Positions 37,164-47,078 of a stretch of 64,000 nt of DNA are shown piece after piece. The stretch's first letter is position 1; each line of letters starts with the position of its first letter. The stretch lies in the NCBI RefSeq assembly GCF_001612825.1, contig NZ_BDBE01000029.1, positions 372,001-436,000 of the forward strand. Reading direction: 5' to 3'. The notes under the pieces are model-generated. The model was not told the DNA's origin and made no database searches. It was given only the letters and a program-made list of their open reading frames with translations. The translations under genes were made by a program, and so were the position numbers. Source of the stretch: Nocardia caishijiensis NBRC 108228 (GTDB taxonomy: Bacteria; Actinomycetota; Actinomycetes; Mycobacteriales; Mycobacteriaceae).

Positions 37164-38701
37164 CGCCCCACCGACGATCCGCGCTCCCCAGCGCCCACAC
37201 CCTGCGTCACGCCGCTCTCGCCCACCGCGGAATCACCCTCGGCAGCAGCGGTATCGGCCACACCAGCATCACCCGGCGCCGTAGCGGTATCGGTCACACC
37301 GGAATCGCCCGACTCCGCGCCCGATTCACGCTCCACAGCACCCGCGCTTCCGGCCGCGACGACAGCCTCTGCGGTGTCTACCGTGGAATCGGACTCGGCG
37401 CTCACCTCGGGCACTTCAGCGATCGCCGAGGACGAAACCTCTTCGACCACAGCGGAATCGGCGACGGAAGTGTTCGCTGCCACCTCCTGTGCCACTGCGT
37501 CGGAAATCGGCGCCGTTTCCGCCGCGACACCGGACTCGATGACATCAGCGGCAGTCGACGCACCCGAGTCGGCGACGTCACCACCGGCCACGTCACTGTC
37601 CGCCATGGTCGAATCCGACTCGACCGCGTCCGTGGTGACCTCCGCTACCGCAGGGGCCTGAGCGGTGTCCGCGATGGGCCCAGGGCCGCTCGGCACCTCG
37701 ACCGCGTCCGTCGTGACCTCCGCCGCCTCAGCGCTTTCCGCGTTGTCCGCCCCGGACTCGGGATCGCTCGGCGTCTCAGCCTCTGCGGTGCCCGACAGCA
37801 CCGGCGCGTCGACGCCGGTCGGCGCGACAGCGGCGAGATCGGTGGCGGCTTCGGCGGCGATGACCTCTTCGGGGGATTTCGGGAGCTGACCTTCGGCGCG
37901 GGCCTTGCGGGTGGCCGCGGCGGCGTCGACCGCTTCGGCCTCTGCGGTTTCCTGGGGGGTGATCGCGATGTAGTCGACGGCGTGATCGTCGAAGGCTTCG
38001 TAACGCGGTGAGCCGTTGCCGGAGGGGGCGACGACATCGGAGTGGGCGCCGCAGCCGTATTCGACGTGGACCACGTGGCCGTCGGCGCCCATCGCGTTGG
38101 CGCATACGCCGAAGGATTCGCGCAGGGCACCGGCGAGCGGCACGTAGAAGCCGCACAGGCCGCAGGTGGAGGGGGCGGCCTTGGCCATCTCGGTGTCGGG
38201 GCCGTATTCGCCGTACCAGCGCTGGGCGGCGTCGAGTCGGCCCTCGAGGCTGAGCACCTGCGTGCGGCCGAGGCCGACCTCGCGGGCCACCTCGTCGACC
38301 ACCGGGTCGCCGGTGGCGACGTAACCGGGGACGAGGCGCGGGTCGTCGGCGGGCGGGGCGAGCAGGTCGCCGGGGCCGAGGTCGCCGGGGCGCACCCGCT
38401 GCTCCCACGGGACGAACTCGGGGGCGATCAGGGCGTCGGGGCCGGGCAGCAGGGCCGACTCGCTGACCGTGGCGTGGTCGGCACCGGGCGGTGCGGCGAC
38501 CACGACGGCCCACTGCCAACCCCGGTAACCGGGCAGGGTCGCCTCGAACCGGTGGGTGGCCGCCGAGTCGTCCTCGGCGCTCACCCCCAGATGGGCACCG
38601 ACGCCGTCGGGTTCCAGCTCGACGAGCGCACGAAGTGCGACCTCGGCCGCCTGGGCCAGAACGGGACGCACGCCGGACTCCGAAACAGATACTGCGCTCA
38701 C
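37160..38701 (-). CDS. DUF3027 protein with long acidic low-complexity tail
   Basis: A 513-residue protein. The conserved domain (residues 1-260) has two probable zinc pairs, APSTCGLCGFYVPLAG and FGVCANAMGADGHVVHVEYG followed by CGAHSD, plus DYIAI. From about residue 265 the sequence is Ala/Asp/Glu/Ser/Thr/Val-rich with repeated AEVTTDAVE, no basic residues for long stretches, and probably disordered. GTG 38701 is 17 nt from the divergent cyclase gene. Its stop is coupled to the GHKL-ATPase gene, so the two products may cooperate. Confidence 0.8.
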   Translation of the reverse strand: MSAVSVSESGVRPVLAQAAEVALRALVELEPDGVGAHLGVSAEDDSAATHRFEATLPGYRGWQWAVVVAAPPGADHATVSESALLPGPDALIAPEFVPWEQRVRPGDLGPGDLLAPPADDPRLVPGYVATGDPVVDEVAREVGLGRTQVLSLEGRLDAAQRWYGEYGPDTEMAKAAPSTCGLCGFYVPLAGALRESFGVCANAMGADGHVVHVEYGCGAHSDVVAPSGNGSPRYEAFDDHAVDYIAITPQETAEAEAVDAAAATRKARAEGQLPKSPEEVIAAEAATDLAAVAPTGVDAPVLSGTAEAETPSDPESGADNAESAEAAEVTTDAVEVPSGPGPIADTAQAPAVAEVTTDAVESDSTMADSDVAGGDVADSGASTAADVIESGVAAETAPISDAVAQEVAANTSVADSAVVEEVSSSAIAEVPEVSAESDSTVDTAEAVVAAGSAGAVERESGAESGDSGVTDTATAPGDAGVADTAAAEGDSAVGESGVTQGVGAGERGSSVGR

Positions 38702-38705
38702 GGCC

Positions 38706-38711
38706 TACATT
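38706..38711 (+). promoter_or_regulatory. -10 box of the leaderless cyclase gene
   Basis: TACATT ends 7 nt before ATG 38719. A CAAAAT on the minus strand, 7 nt before the DUF3027 GTG, overlaps it, so the two divergent promoters are interleaved within 17 nt. Confidence 0.5.
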
Positions 38712-38718
38712 TTGCCGT

Positions 38719-39495
38719 ATGAAGTGCAATCGGAGTTCGTTGGCCGTCGCAGTGCTGGTCAGCGTGCTCGGCGTGAGCTCCTGCGGGGGTCAGGAACAGT
38801 CGGGTCCGCCACGCTGGCGGGTGGAGGTGATCGGCTCGTCACCGCACGATCCGTCGGCCTTCACCCAGGGGCTCGAGGTGGTCGACGGATTGCGTTACGA
38901 AGGCACCGGCATGTGGGGCGTGTCGAACGCCCGCGTCACCGAGCAGGTCTCGGGCGTGGAGCGGGCGCGTGTCGAGTTGCCCGGCCGGATGTTCGGCGAG
39001 GGGCTCACCAGGGCGGGCGACATCGTCTGGCAACTGACCTGGAAAGACGGTGTCGCCTTCGCACGCGACCCGGACACCCTCGCCGAAACCGGCCGTGCCA
39101 CCTACGCGGGCGAGGGCTGGGGGCTGTGCGCTCAACCGGGGCGACTCGTGATGAGCGACGGCACCCCGAAACTCACCTTCCGCGACCCGCTGACCTTCGC
39201 CGAAACCGGTTCGGTGACCCTGCACGGCTTCGACGACCCGAAACCGAACGAGCTCGACTGCGCCCCCGACGGCACCGTATACGCCAACAATTTCCCCACC
39301 GACGACATCCTTCGCATCGACCCCGACACCGGCGCCGTCACCGCGATCATCGATGCGAGCGGCCTGCTGAGCGCCGCCGAACGCGCGCGCACCGATGTCC
39401 TCAACGGCATCGCGCACCTGCCGGGCACCGACCGGTTCCTGCTCACCGGCAAGTACTGGCCGCACCTGTTCGAGGTGCGATTCGTGCCGAGCTGA
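38719..39495 (+). CDS. glutaminyl-peptide cyclotransferase-like lipoprotein
   Basis: A 258-residue predicted lipoprotein (AVLVSVLGVSSCGG, lipobox VSSC near residue 22). The mature part is a five-bladed propeller of the plant-type glutaminyl cyclase family: DPSAFTQGLEVVDGLRYEGTG, GEGLTRAGDIVWQLTWKDG, EGWGLCAQPGRLVMSDGT, NELDCAPDGTVYANNFPTDD and VLNGIAHLPGTDRFLLTGKY. It converts N-terminal Gln to pyroglutamate in relatives; its substrate outside the cell is unknown. Confidence 0.88.
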   Translation: MKCNRSSLAVAVLVSVLGVSSCGGQEQSGPPRWRVEVIGSSPHDPSAFTQGLEVVDGLRYEGTGMWGVSNARVTEQVSGVERARVELPGRMFGEGLTRAGDIVWQLTWKDGVAFARDPDTLAETGRATYAGEGWGLCAQPGRLVMSDGTPKLTFRDPLTFAETGSVTLHGFDDPKPNELDCAPDGTVYANNFPTDDILRIDPDTGAVTAIIDASGLLSAAERARTDVLNGIAHLPGTDRFLLTGKYWPHLFEVRFVPS

Positions 39496-39562
39496 GCGAG
39501 TGTGTCCGACACTGCTCGCCCGCGAGTGAACGCCGAAAGCCCGAGTACGACAGAATTGGGCT

Positions 39563-41371
39563 GTGACTACTCCCCGCGATCCATCCGGTCCTGACCGTGG
39601 TCGCCGGGACGGCAGTGCCGCGGGTGGACCACCCGGTCGGCACCCCGGCTTCGGGCACTACCCGCCCCCGTCCACGCCGCGCAAGGTCTTCCCGCACATC
39701 GAGCCACCGACCGCACCGTTCCGTTCGCGTGGTCGGTTCGGACGTGACCCCGACCCCGGGGCCACCACGCCGTTGGCCAGCCCGAAACGCAACGGCGCCG
39801 TTCCCCCGCGCCCCGACACACCGGCAGACGCCCGCCCACACCAGGACCACGACGGACCGGCGGGTGGCCACCCACATTCCGATCCACTCGACGGACCGGC
39901 CGGAACCCGCCCGCTGCCCCGGGCCGACGAACCTCCCAAGCAGCGAGTGCCGCGCAAACTGACCGTCACGCGCGTGGCCGCGATGCGCAGTCGCGAACTC
40001 ACCGAACGCGGTATCGCCACCTTCCAGCGCGCGGCCAAGGCCGACGGCGCCGACCAGTCGGGCCTCACCGCTCTCACCTACGCCACGATGGCCAACTTCG
40101 CGCTCGACGCCGCGATCGCCGTCGCGCTGGCCAACACGTTGTTCTTCGCGAGTGCCACCGCCGAGTCCAAAACCAAGGTCGCGCTGTATCTGCTCATCAC
40201 CATCGCGCCGTTCGCGGTGATCGCACCGCTGATCGGGCCGCTGCTCGACCGCTTGCAGCGCGGCCGCCGACTCGCGCTGGCCACCACCTTCGGATTGCGG
40301 GCCCTGTTCGCGGTGCTGCTGATCTTCAATATCGACACATGGGGGCTGTATCCGCTGGCCCTGTGCATGATGGTCGGCTCGAAATCGTTCGCGGTGCTCA
40401 AGAGCGCGGTGACGCCGCGCGTGCTGCCACCGGATATCGACCTGGTCCGCACGAATTCGCGGCTCACGGTGTTCGGCCTGGTCGGCGGCACGATCGGGGC
40501 GGGTGCGCTCGCCGCGCTCGCCGCCCTGATCGCCGACTCCACCGGCGCGCTGGTGTTCGCCACGGGCATCGCCATCGCGGGCGCCTATCTGAGTCTGCGG
40601 ATCCCGTCGTGGGTGGAGGTCACCGAGGGCGAGGTGCCCGCCACCCTGACCTATCACGGCGCCGACGCGCGCACCGAGGTGCTCGAACCGGGCAAGGAAT
40701 CGGCCGTGCCCGCCAGGAAACGCAGGCAACCGCTGGGCCGGGCTGTGGTCACCGGGCTGTGGGGCAACAGTTCCATCCGGGTGCTCACCGGGTTCCTGAC
40801 CTTCTACATCGCCTTCGTCGCCAAGGGTTCCGGCGGTAGTCCGACCGAGCAGGCGGCCATGCTCGGCCTCGTCGGCGTGGCGGCCGGTTTCGGTAATTTC
40901 GGCGGCAACGCCACGGGCGCGCGGTTGCAGCTCGGCAGGCCCGCGCTGGTGGTGCTCGGCTGCACCGCCGCGTGTGTCGCGGTGGCGCTGTTCGCGGTGT
41001 TCACCGGCAATCTGTTCGGCGCGGCGGTCGCCGCGCTCGTCGCGTCGGCGGCCAGCGCACTGGCCAAGGTGTCGCTCGACGCGGCCATCCAGGACGACCT
41101 GCCGCCCGAGTCGATCGCCTCGGGTTTCGGCCGGTCGGAGACCGTTCTGCAGTTGAGCTGGGTGGTCGGCGGGGCGGCCGGTGTGCTGTTGCCGACCGAG
41201 TTCTGGAAGGGTTTCGCGGTGATCAGCGTGATCCTGGTTGCCGGGCTCGCGCAGACTTTCGTCAGCTACACCGGGCACACCCTGCTGCCGGGCTTCGGCG
41301 GTAACCGCCCGCAGCACGCCGAGCAGGAAGTGCCCACCCATCCCCGCGAAACAGGAGACCCGCACTGGTGA
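39563..41371 (+). CDS. MFS transporter with disordered N-terminal extension
   Basis: A 602-residue membrane protein. Residues 1-165 are Pro/Arg/Gly-rich and hydrophilic; the transport core follows with about 11-12 TM segments, including YLLITIAPFAVIAPLIGPLL, DRLQRGRRLALATTFGLRAL (motif A) and AVLKSAVTPRVLPPDIDLVR. The position and coupling to DUF2771 match M. tuberculosis Rv0876c-Rv0875c. GTG 39563 has CAGAAT 6 nt upstream, suggesting a leaderless transcript. Substrate unknown. Confidence 0.82.
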   Translation: MTTPRDPSGPDRGRRDGSAAGGPPGRHPGFGHYPPPSTPRKVFPHIEPPTAPFRSRGRFGRDPDPGATTPLASPKRNGAVPPRPDTPADARPHQDHDGPAGGHPHSDPLDGPAGTRPLPRADEPPKQRVPRKLTVTRVAAMRSRELTERGIATFQRAAKADGADQSGLTALTYATMANFALDAAIAVALANTLFFASATAESKTKVALYLLITIAPFAVIAPLIGPLLDRLQRGRRLALATTFGLRALFAVLLIFNIDTWGLYPLALCMMVGSKSFAVLKSAVTPRVLPPDIDLVRTNSRLTVFGLVGGTIGAGALAALAALIADSTGALVFATGIAIAGAYLSLRIPSWVEVTEGEVPATLTYHGADARTEVLEPGKESAVPARKRRQPLGRAVVTGLWGNSSIRVLTGFLTFYIAFVAKGSGGSPTEQAAMLGLVGVAAGFGNFGGNATGARLQLGRPALVVLGCTAACVAVALFAVFTGNLFGAAVAALVASAASALAKVSLDAAIQDDLPPESIASGFGRSETVLQLSWVVGGAAGVLLPTEFWKGFAVISVILVAGLAQTFVSYTGHTLLPGFGGNRPQHAEQEVPTHPRETGDPHW

Positions 41372-41886
41372 GCAAGCCCAACGTCCGCACGATCGTCGCG
41401 CTGGTCGCGGTGGGCCTGCTGGCCCTGGCCGCGGTGACCGCAGGCGTGGTTGCCTACGCCGTGTCCAAGGCGCCCAAGCACTATCCCGAGCTCACGGTGT
41501 TCGCGAACGGCGAGTCCGTCGTCGTCGAGCCCTACGGGTACTGCGAGCTGTCCAACGGCGAGTGCGTCAACGACGAGTCGACCTACTACATCCCGGCCAC
41601 CTCGGGTAAGCCGGTGCAGGTGTCGCTGCCGACGAGCATCTCGGAGGCGCCGTGGATCGTCGTCACGGTCTACGAACGCCCCAACGGCGAGCAGATCGAA
41701 CGCATCCTCAGCTTCATCGACTACCCGGCCGAAACCCGTTTCCTGAGCCTGGACACGCAGCCCGAACCCGAGCTGCGGCTGGCCGGTTTCGAGGTGCGGC
41801 TGCCGATCGTCTACACCGACCCGGCCACCGGCCAGGAGATGTACGACGTCCACGGCCTCTGGCGAGTCGGCACACCGCAGCCCTGA
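41368..41886 (+). CDS. DUF2771 exported protein
   Basis: A 172-residue protein anchored by one N-terminal hydrophobic helix (TIVALVAVGLLALAAVTAGV). The exported part has YPELTVFANGESVVVEPYGY, then Cys pairs (YCELSNGECV), SLPTSISEAPWIVVTVYERP and ILSFIDYPAETRFLSLD, all recognised DUF2771 features (compare Rv0875c). GTG 41368 overlaps the MFS stop by 4 nt, so the two are translated together and may form a complex. Confidence 0.85.
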   Translation: MSKPNVRTIVALVAVGLLALAAVTAGVVAYAVSKAPKHYPELTVFANGESVVVEPYGYCELSNGECVNDESTYYIPATSGKPVQVSLPTSISEAPWIVVTVYERPNGEQIERILSFIDYPAETRFLSLDTQPEPELRLAGFEVRLPIVYTDPATGQEMYDVHGLWRVGTPQP

Positions 41887-41969
41887 GGATCAACCAAGGG
41901 GCGGCGACTCCCGCACCCTGACCCCCGCACATCCCGACCCCGAGGAGGGATCGCCGACGAAGTCGGCGG

Positions 41970-42060
41970 TTGGCGGCCGTCCCGACGATCAGGCGCCGTT
42001 GCGTAGGCGACGAAGGAGCAAGCAACGGTGCCTGATCGACGGGACCTCAGGGCCCGCCAA
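41970..42060. repeat. 91-nt inverted repeat between convergent genes
   Basis: Left arm 41970-42002 (TTGGCGG, GTCCCG, CGATCAGGC, CCGTTGC blocks) pairs with right arm 42022-42060 with two single mismatches and a 6-nt bulge on the right; the loop is 19 nt. A smaller hairpin GCCGAC / GTCGGC stands just before it (41953-41967). It lies between the stops at 41886 and 42084, where termination is expected, but is far larger than needed. I see no gene in 41887-42083. Confidence 0.75.
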
Positions 42061-42083
42061 CTCGAGCGCGCCAGCGCTCCAAG

Positions 42084-42515
42084 TCACTGATCCAGTTCGC
42101 GGGCTACCGCGCGGACCACTTCGGAGATGCGCTGGGACATCTTGCGATCCGGGTACTTGCCGCGACGCAGGTCGGGCTGGACCTTGGTCTCCAGCAGGGT
42201 GATCATGTCCTCGACCAGACCGTGCAGTTCGTCGGGCGACTTGCGGGGGCCCGCCTCCTTGCGCGCGGGCTGCGCGCCACGCTCGCCGCGGGTGACGGTC
42301 GGCGGGGCCTCGAGCAGCTTGAGGCTCAGTGCCTGCGGACCGCGACGACCGGCGGCCATCCCGAATTCGACCCGCTGACCCGGCTTGAGTCCCGCGACTC
42401 CTTCGGGCAGCGCGGACGAGCGGACGTAGACGTCCTCGCCCTCGTCTTGGGAAAGGAAGCCGAAGCCCTTTTCGACGTCGTACCACTTCACCCGGCCGGT
42501 CGGCACTGCGCTCAC
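42084..42515 (-). CDS. cold-shock domain protein (CspB-like) with C-terminal helical extension
   Basis: A 143-residue protein. Residues 1-65 are a cold-shock domain ([58 protein letters not shown]), binding single-stranded nucleic acid; the aromatic RNP1 motif KGFGFL is intact. The remaining 75 residues are a helical tail ([20 protein letters not shown]) found in the longer mycobacterial CspB (Rv0871). GTG at 42515 is chosen; sequence upstream is unlike the family. Confidence 0.88.
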   Translation of the reverse strand: MSAVPTGRVKWYDVEKGFGFLSQDEGEDVYVRSSALPEGVAGLKPGQRVEFGMAAGRRGPQALSLKLLEAPPTVTRGERGAQPARKEAGPRKSPDELHGLVEDMITLLETKVQPDLRRGKYPDRKMSQRISEVVRAVARELDQ

Positions 42516-42656
42516 CCGTTCATCATTCGATACCCGAACCCTTGTGGCCCGGGTTACTACCTGCTGCTTGTCGCGAAAAGAACGCGCCCCACAACAAGGC
42601 AGGACGCGATGTGGTGAGAGTCTACCCCGGTGGCTATACCGCGAGCACATCAGTTT

Positions 42657-42662
42657 TACGGT
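42657..42662 (+). promoter_or_regulatory. -10 box of a leaderless small membrane gene
   Basis: TACGGT ends 6 nt before GTG 42669. Confidence 0.45.
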
Positions 42663-42668
42663 GCACCG

Positions 42669-42896
42669 GTGACCAACTCACCTCAACCGCCCGCGCGGCG
42701 TTCCAGTGATCGGCTGCTGCACGTGGCGGTGGCGCTGGTCGGTATCGGGATCCTCGCCGTCGTCGCCATCTTCGTCACGCCGATTGTCTCCGACGCGGAG
42801 CCGGGTCTGTGGCTGTATCTGCTCGCGATGCTCGCGCCGGTGGGCTTTCTGCTCGCGATCGTGTTCGCCCTGTGGTCGGGTCGACGCGCACGGTGA
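42669..42896 (+). CDS. small two-helix membrane protein
   Basis: A 75-residue protein: a basic N-terminus (PPARRSSDR), TM1 [20 protein letters not shown], a short loop SDAEPG and TM2 [20 protein letters not shown] ending in GRRAR. GTG at 42669 fits a leaderless transcript; the frame is open from 42630. No family is recognised. It lies between cspB-like and rpf genes. Confidence 0.65.
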   Translation: MTNSPQPPARRSSDRLLHVAVALVGIGILAVVAIFVTPIVSDAEPGLWLYLLAMLAPVGFLLAIVFALWSGRRAR

Positions 42897-42932
42897 ACCG
42901 GTTATCCCGAGGGTTCGATACCCAATCTCTTG

Positions 42933-42948
42933 TGTGATCCTCGTCACA
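42933..42948 (+). promoter_or_regulatory. CRP-type binding site upstream of rpf
   Basis: TGTGATCCTCGTCACA matches the TGTGA-N6-TCACA consensus exactly. Rv3676 (CRP) is known to activate rpfA in M. tuberculosis, and the position, about 330 nt from the ORF but before the long leader, suits activation of a promoter near 42980-43010. I could not fix the -10. Confidence 0.65.
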
Positions 42949-43081
42949 TAACGACCCGGTAACGAACTGTGCGTGCAACGGTCTCGCACACCCCGCGCCG
43001 CGACTACCTGCACGGACGGCTCCGGGACAACCCTGAGACCACCCCGATACCCACCCGCACACGCCGGTTACCAAATAGTGA

Positions 43082-43873
<792 letters not shown>

Positions 43874-43883
43874 TCCGCCTCAC

Positions 43884-43922
43884 AACAAGAGCCCGCATCC
43901 TTTTCGAGGATGCGGGCTCTTG
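43884..43922 (+). terminator. strong terminator of rpf
   Basis: A perfect 16-bp stem (ACAAGAGCCCGCATCC and its complement), a 7-nt loop and a following TCTTTCCC. It can also act for the minus-strand gene at 43938. Confidence 0.9.
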
Positions 43923-43937
43923 TCTTTCCCGTTCGAA

Positions 43938-44129
43938 TTACACCCGGTTGATGACGGTCTGCGGGTGCACATACGGCAGCTTCGCGGCCGGAAGGGGAAA
44001 CTCGGTGTCCTCACCGAAGGGCGAGAGATTACCGGCGCGGGTTGCCGACAGCTCGGTCACGGCGTGCTCGCCGTCGGCCACCTCGGGCCAGCCGTTGTCG
44101 ACGTAGGGTTTCTTCGATTTGTTGACCAC
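43938..44129 (-). CDS. conserved small actinobacterial protein
   Basis: A 63-residue protein without signal or TM helix. [34 protein letters not shown] and [12 protein letters not shown] look like highly conserved short motifs, and I recall similar small proteins in Corynebacterium and Mycobacterium. ATG at 44129. It is convergent with rpf and divergent from the helicase-associated gene. Function unknown. Confidence 0.75.
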   Translation of the reverse strand: MVNKSKKPYVDNGWPEVADGEHAVTELSATRAGNLSPFGEDTEFPLPAAKLPYVHPQTVINRV

Positions 44130-44155
44130 GGGGTCATTCTGGCATATCGAACACG

Positions 44156-44161
44156 TACGCT
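44156..44161 (+). promoter_or_regulatory. -10 box of leaderless helicase-associated gene
   Basis: TACGCT ends 7 nt before ATG 44169. Confidence 0.5.
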
Positions 44162-44168
44162 GAATCCG

Positions 44169-46469
44169 ATGATCGCGACCGACTCCCTCGCCGATTGGCT
44201 AGGTGCGCGCACCGACGCCCAGCTGGTGAAACTGCTGCAGTTGCGACCCGATCTGGCGGTGCCGCTGCCCGCGTCGATGTCGGTGCTCGCGGTACGTGCC
44301 CAGCAGCGGGCCTCGGTGCTGCGCGCCGCCGACGACCTCGACACCCTCGAGTTCGCGATCATCGAGGCGCTGGCGGCCAACGAGGACGCGCGCACGATCG
44401 GCACCGAGCACACCCCGCTCACCCGGACCACGCTGCACGCGCAGCTGAAGGACCGGGTCACCAAGACGGCGTTCACCGCCGCGCTCACCAGATTGCTCGA
44501 CCGCGCGCTGGTCTGGCAGACCGGTGACGGTCTGCACCTGGCGCCGAGTGCCGTCGAGGCCTTGCCGTGGCCCCTCGGGGCGACCACCGCGCTGCCGGAC
44601 GCGCTCACCGAACCGGAAGTCCGCACGGCGCTCACCGCGGCCGGTCCGGCGGAGCGGGCACTGCTGGAGAAGCTGGCCACCACTGGTCCACGCGGACGCA
44701 CCCGCGACGCCGCACCCGACGCGCCCGCCGACCGCCCGGTGCGGCGGCTGCTCACGGCCCGGCTGCTGCGCTGGATCGACGACGAGACCGTCGAGTTGCC
44801 GGTCACCGTCGGGCAGGTGCTGCGCGGCGAGCCCGTCACCGATCCGCACGCCCTCACCCCACCCAAACCCACGCTCGTCAAGCACGCGCCCGTCGAGGTG
44901 AACGCGGTCGGCGCGGGTGAGGTCGGTGAGCTGCTGCGCGACTGCGCCGACCTGCTCGAGGCGCTCGGCAAACTCCCCGCACCCGCCTTGCGCGCCGGGG
45001 GACTCGGGGTGCGCGAGCTGCGCAGGCTGGCCAAGCAGACCGGCGTCGACGAACAGCGCACCGGCTTGCTGCTCGAACTGCTCGCGGCCGCGAAGCTCGT
45101 CGAGAAGGGCCTGCCCGAACCGCCGCCGGACCTGGATTCCACCGACGACTTCTGGGCACCGACCCCCGCCGCCGACGCCTGGCGCGACGCGCCACCCGCG
45201 ACCCGCTGGGTGACCCTGGCCCAGGCGTGGCTCGAGCTGGACCGGATGCCGTGGATGATCGGGCTGCGCGACGCCGCCGACAAGCCGATCGCGGCGCTGT
45301 CGGCCGAGTTGCGTATCCCGCACGCGGTGCGCGACCGGCACGCGATCCTCGGCCTGCTCGCCGAATACCCCAGCGGCACCGAGGTCTCGCCCGCCGACCT
45401 CGGCAAGCTGCTCGCCTGGCGAATGCCGCGTCGGCGCAGACACTTCCGGCTCGACGTGGTGACCGCGACCCTCGCCGAAGCGGCGACCGTCGGGCTGCTC
45501 GGACGTGGCGCGCTCGATTCGGCCGCCCGCGCCCTCCTGCACGGCAGCCCGACCAGCGTGGCCGACGCCGAGGCCGAGATGACCGCCGCCCTCCCGGACC
45601 CCGTCGACCACGTGCTCGTGCAGGCCGACCTCACGGTGATCGCGCCCGGCCCCCTCGTCCCCGAATTGCAGAGCCGCATCGCCCTCGTCGCCGACGTGGA
45701 GTCCGCGGGTGCGGCGACGGTGTACCGCGTCGGTGACGCATCGGTGCGGCGGGCGCTCGATGCCGGTCTCACCGCCGCCGAACTGCACACCCTGTTCACC
45801 AACCACTCCCGCACCCCGGTGCCCCAGTCGCTGACCTACCTCATCGACGATGTGGCCCGTCGACACGGTCAACTACGCGCGGGCATGGCGCAATCGTTCC
45901 TGCGCAGCGACGATCCGGCCCTGCTCGCCCAGGTGCTGTCCGCCCCCGTGGCCGAAACGTTGGCGCTGCGCGCGATCGCCCCCACGGTCGCGATCGCGCA
46001 GGCGCCGCTCGGTGAGCTGCTCGAGCAATTGCGGGCGGCGGGCTTCACCCCCGCAGGCGAGGATTCCGGCGGCGCCATCGTCGACCTGCGACCGCGCGGC
46101 GCCCGCATCGCGGTCCGCCCCTTGGCCCGCAAGCCGTACCGCCCAACTCCGCCCTCCGACGACCAGCTCGCGGCACTGGTCACCGAACTGCGCGCGGGTG
46201 AACGTGCCGCGGGTGCCCGCACGTCCCAGTCGGTCCGTTCCGACGGAACACGCACGGGCACCCAGGCCACTCTCGCGCTGCTGCAGCTGGCCGCCCGGGT
46301 GGGGCGTCCGGTGAACATCGGCTATGTCGATGCCCAGGGGGTGGCGAGTCAGCGGGTGGTCGAACCTGTCCGGGTCGGTAACGGTCAGTTGGACGCCGTC
46401 GACCCGGTCACCGGCGCCACCCGCCACTTCACTCTCCACCGCATCGCGTCGGTGGCTCTGCTGGACTGA
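44169..46469 (+). CDS. helicase-associated domain protein (Rv0862c-like)
   Basis: A 766-residue protein, mostly Leu/Ala helical with several winged-helix-like units (for example [20 protein letters not shown]). It has the XPB-associated region [20 protein letters not shown], which recurs in the helicase-linked C-terminal domain family, and a WYL-like end ([20 protein letters not shown] ... [10 protein letters not shown]). It lies near the XPB helicase gene, as Rv0862c lies beside ercc3 in M. tuberculosis, so a joint role in DNA repair is inferred. No ATPase motif is visible. Confidence 0.8.
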   Translation: MIATDSLADWLGARTDAQLVKLLQLRPDLAVPLPASMSVLAVRAQQRASVLRAADDLDTLEFAIIEALAANEDARTIGTEHTPLTRTTLHAQLKDRVTKTAFTAALTRLLDRALVWQTGDGLHLAPSAVEALPWPLGATTALPDALTEPEVRTALTAAGPAERALLEKLATTGPRGRTRDAAPDAPADRPVRRLLTARLLRWIDDETVELPVTVGQVLRGEPVTDPHALTPPKPTLVKHAPVEVNAVGAGEVGELLRDCADLLEALGKLPAPALRAGGLGVRELRRLAKQTGVDEQRTGLLLELLAAAKLVEKGLPEPPPDLDSTDDFWAPTPAADAWRDAPPATRWVTLAQAWLELDRMPWMIGLRDAADKPIAALSAELRIPHAVRDRHAILGLLAEYPSGTEVSPADLGKLLAWRMPRRRRHFRLDVVTATLAEAATVGLLGRGALDSAARALLHGSPTSVADAEAEMTAALPDPVDHVLVQADLTVIAPGPLVPELQSRIALVADVESAGAATVYRVGDASVRRALDAGLTAAELHTLFTNHSRTPVPQSLTYLIDDVARRHGQLRAGMAQSFLRSDDPALLAQVLSAPVAETLALRAIAPTVAIAQAPLGELLEQLRAAGFTPAGEDSGGAIVDLRPRGARIAVRPLARKPYRPTPPSDDQLAALVTELRAGERAAGARTSQSVRSDGTRTGTQATLALLQLAARVGRPVNIGYVDAQGVASQRVVEPVRVGNGQLDAVDPVTGATRHFTLHRIASVALLD

Positions 46470-46472
46470 CCG

Positions 46473-46979
46473 CTACGGCTTGGCCAGGCAGAACGTGGTC
46501 TTGGGATCCGGAACCGTGCGGAACTGGGTCGCGTCCATGCCGCACAGCAGTTCGTCGGTTTCCCCGTCGATGCGCTTGACGACCTTGAAGGTGGCCTCGG
46601 GTGCCGTGCAGTCCACCGTTTCGACCGGGCGGGTGCCCGCGTCCGCGTAGCAGGCGCCCTCGGCGAAGTTCGGCGACAGGCACAGCCCGGTCTTGGTGTC
46701 GCCGACCGTGCCGTTGAAGCTGGCGTTCTGGGCCGTGCAGTTCAGCGGTGCCGCGCCGACCTGCGCGATCCGGTAGTTCGACGTCGCCGACGAGCAGTCT
46801 CCGACGGTCGCCTTCATCGCGTCGACCGCGTTGTCGGTGACCTCGACGCACGAGCCGACGGCAGGCGCCGACGACGCGTCGCCCTCACCCGAGCACGCCG
46901 CTGCCGCCCCGACCAGCGCGACTGCCGCCACTGGCGCGAACACGAGCCGGACAAGCAGCCGCTTTCCTGGGAAAAACAC
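46473..46979 (-). CDS. lipoprotein with Cys-rich septum-type repeats (LppU-like)
   Basis: A 168-residue predicted lipoprotein. The signal FAPVAAVALVGAAAAC ends in an AAAC lipobox. The mature part has eight Cys in two similar halves: VGSCVEVTDNAVDAMKATVG ... DCSS, and LNCTAQ ... GLCLSPNFAEGACYADAG ... DCTAPE ... LLCGMD ... TFCLAKP. The C-V-x-V-T ... V-x-C pattern resembles LppU. GTG 46979 is used, though a start within the next 12 codons is possible. It is convergent with the previous gene, 3 nt apart. Confidence 0.7.
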   Translation of the reverse strand: MFFPGKRLLVRLVFAPVAAVALVGAAAACSGEGDASSAPAVGSCVEVTDNAVDAMKATVGDCSSATSNYRIAQVGAAPLNCTAQNASFNGTVGDTKTGLCLSPNFAEGACYADAGTRPVETVDCTAPEATFKVVKRIDGETDELLCGMDATQFRTVPDPKTTFCLAKP

Positions 46980-47066
46980 TCCAAAACCTCACTCACCGAA
47001 CGGTTCAGCCGATATGACCGCCGGTGACGATACCCAAACGCCCACCTCCGGCGCTCCCCCCGTGGA

Positions 47067-47072
47067 TACGAT
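47067..47072 (+). promoter_or_regulatory. -10 box of a leaderless coiled-coil gene
   Basis: TACGAT ends 6 nt before ATG 47079. CGGAGG fills the gap, touching the start codon, so it is too close to act as a ribosome site. Confidence 0.45.
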
Positions 47073-47078
47073 CGGAGG

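Noticed and set aside
42905..42925. GGGTTCGATACCC resembling a tRNA T-arm
   Set aside because: No acceptor, D or anticodon arms are found around it, and the stem does not extend.
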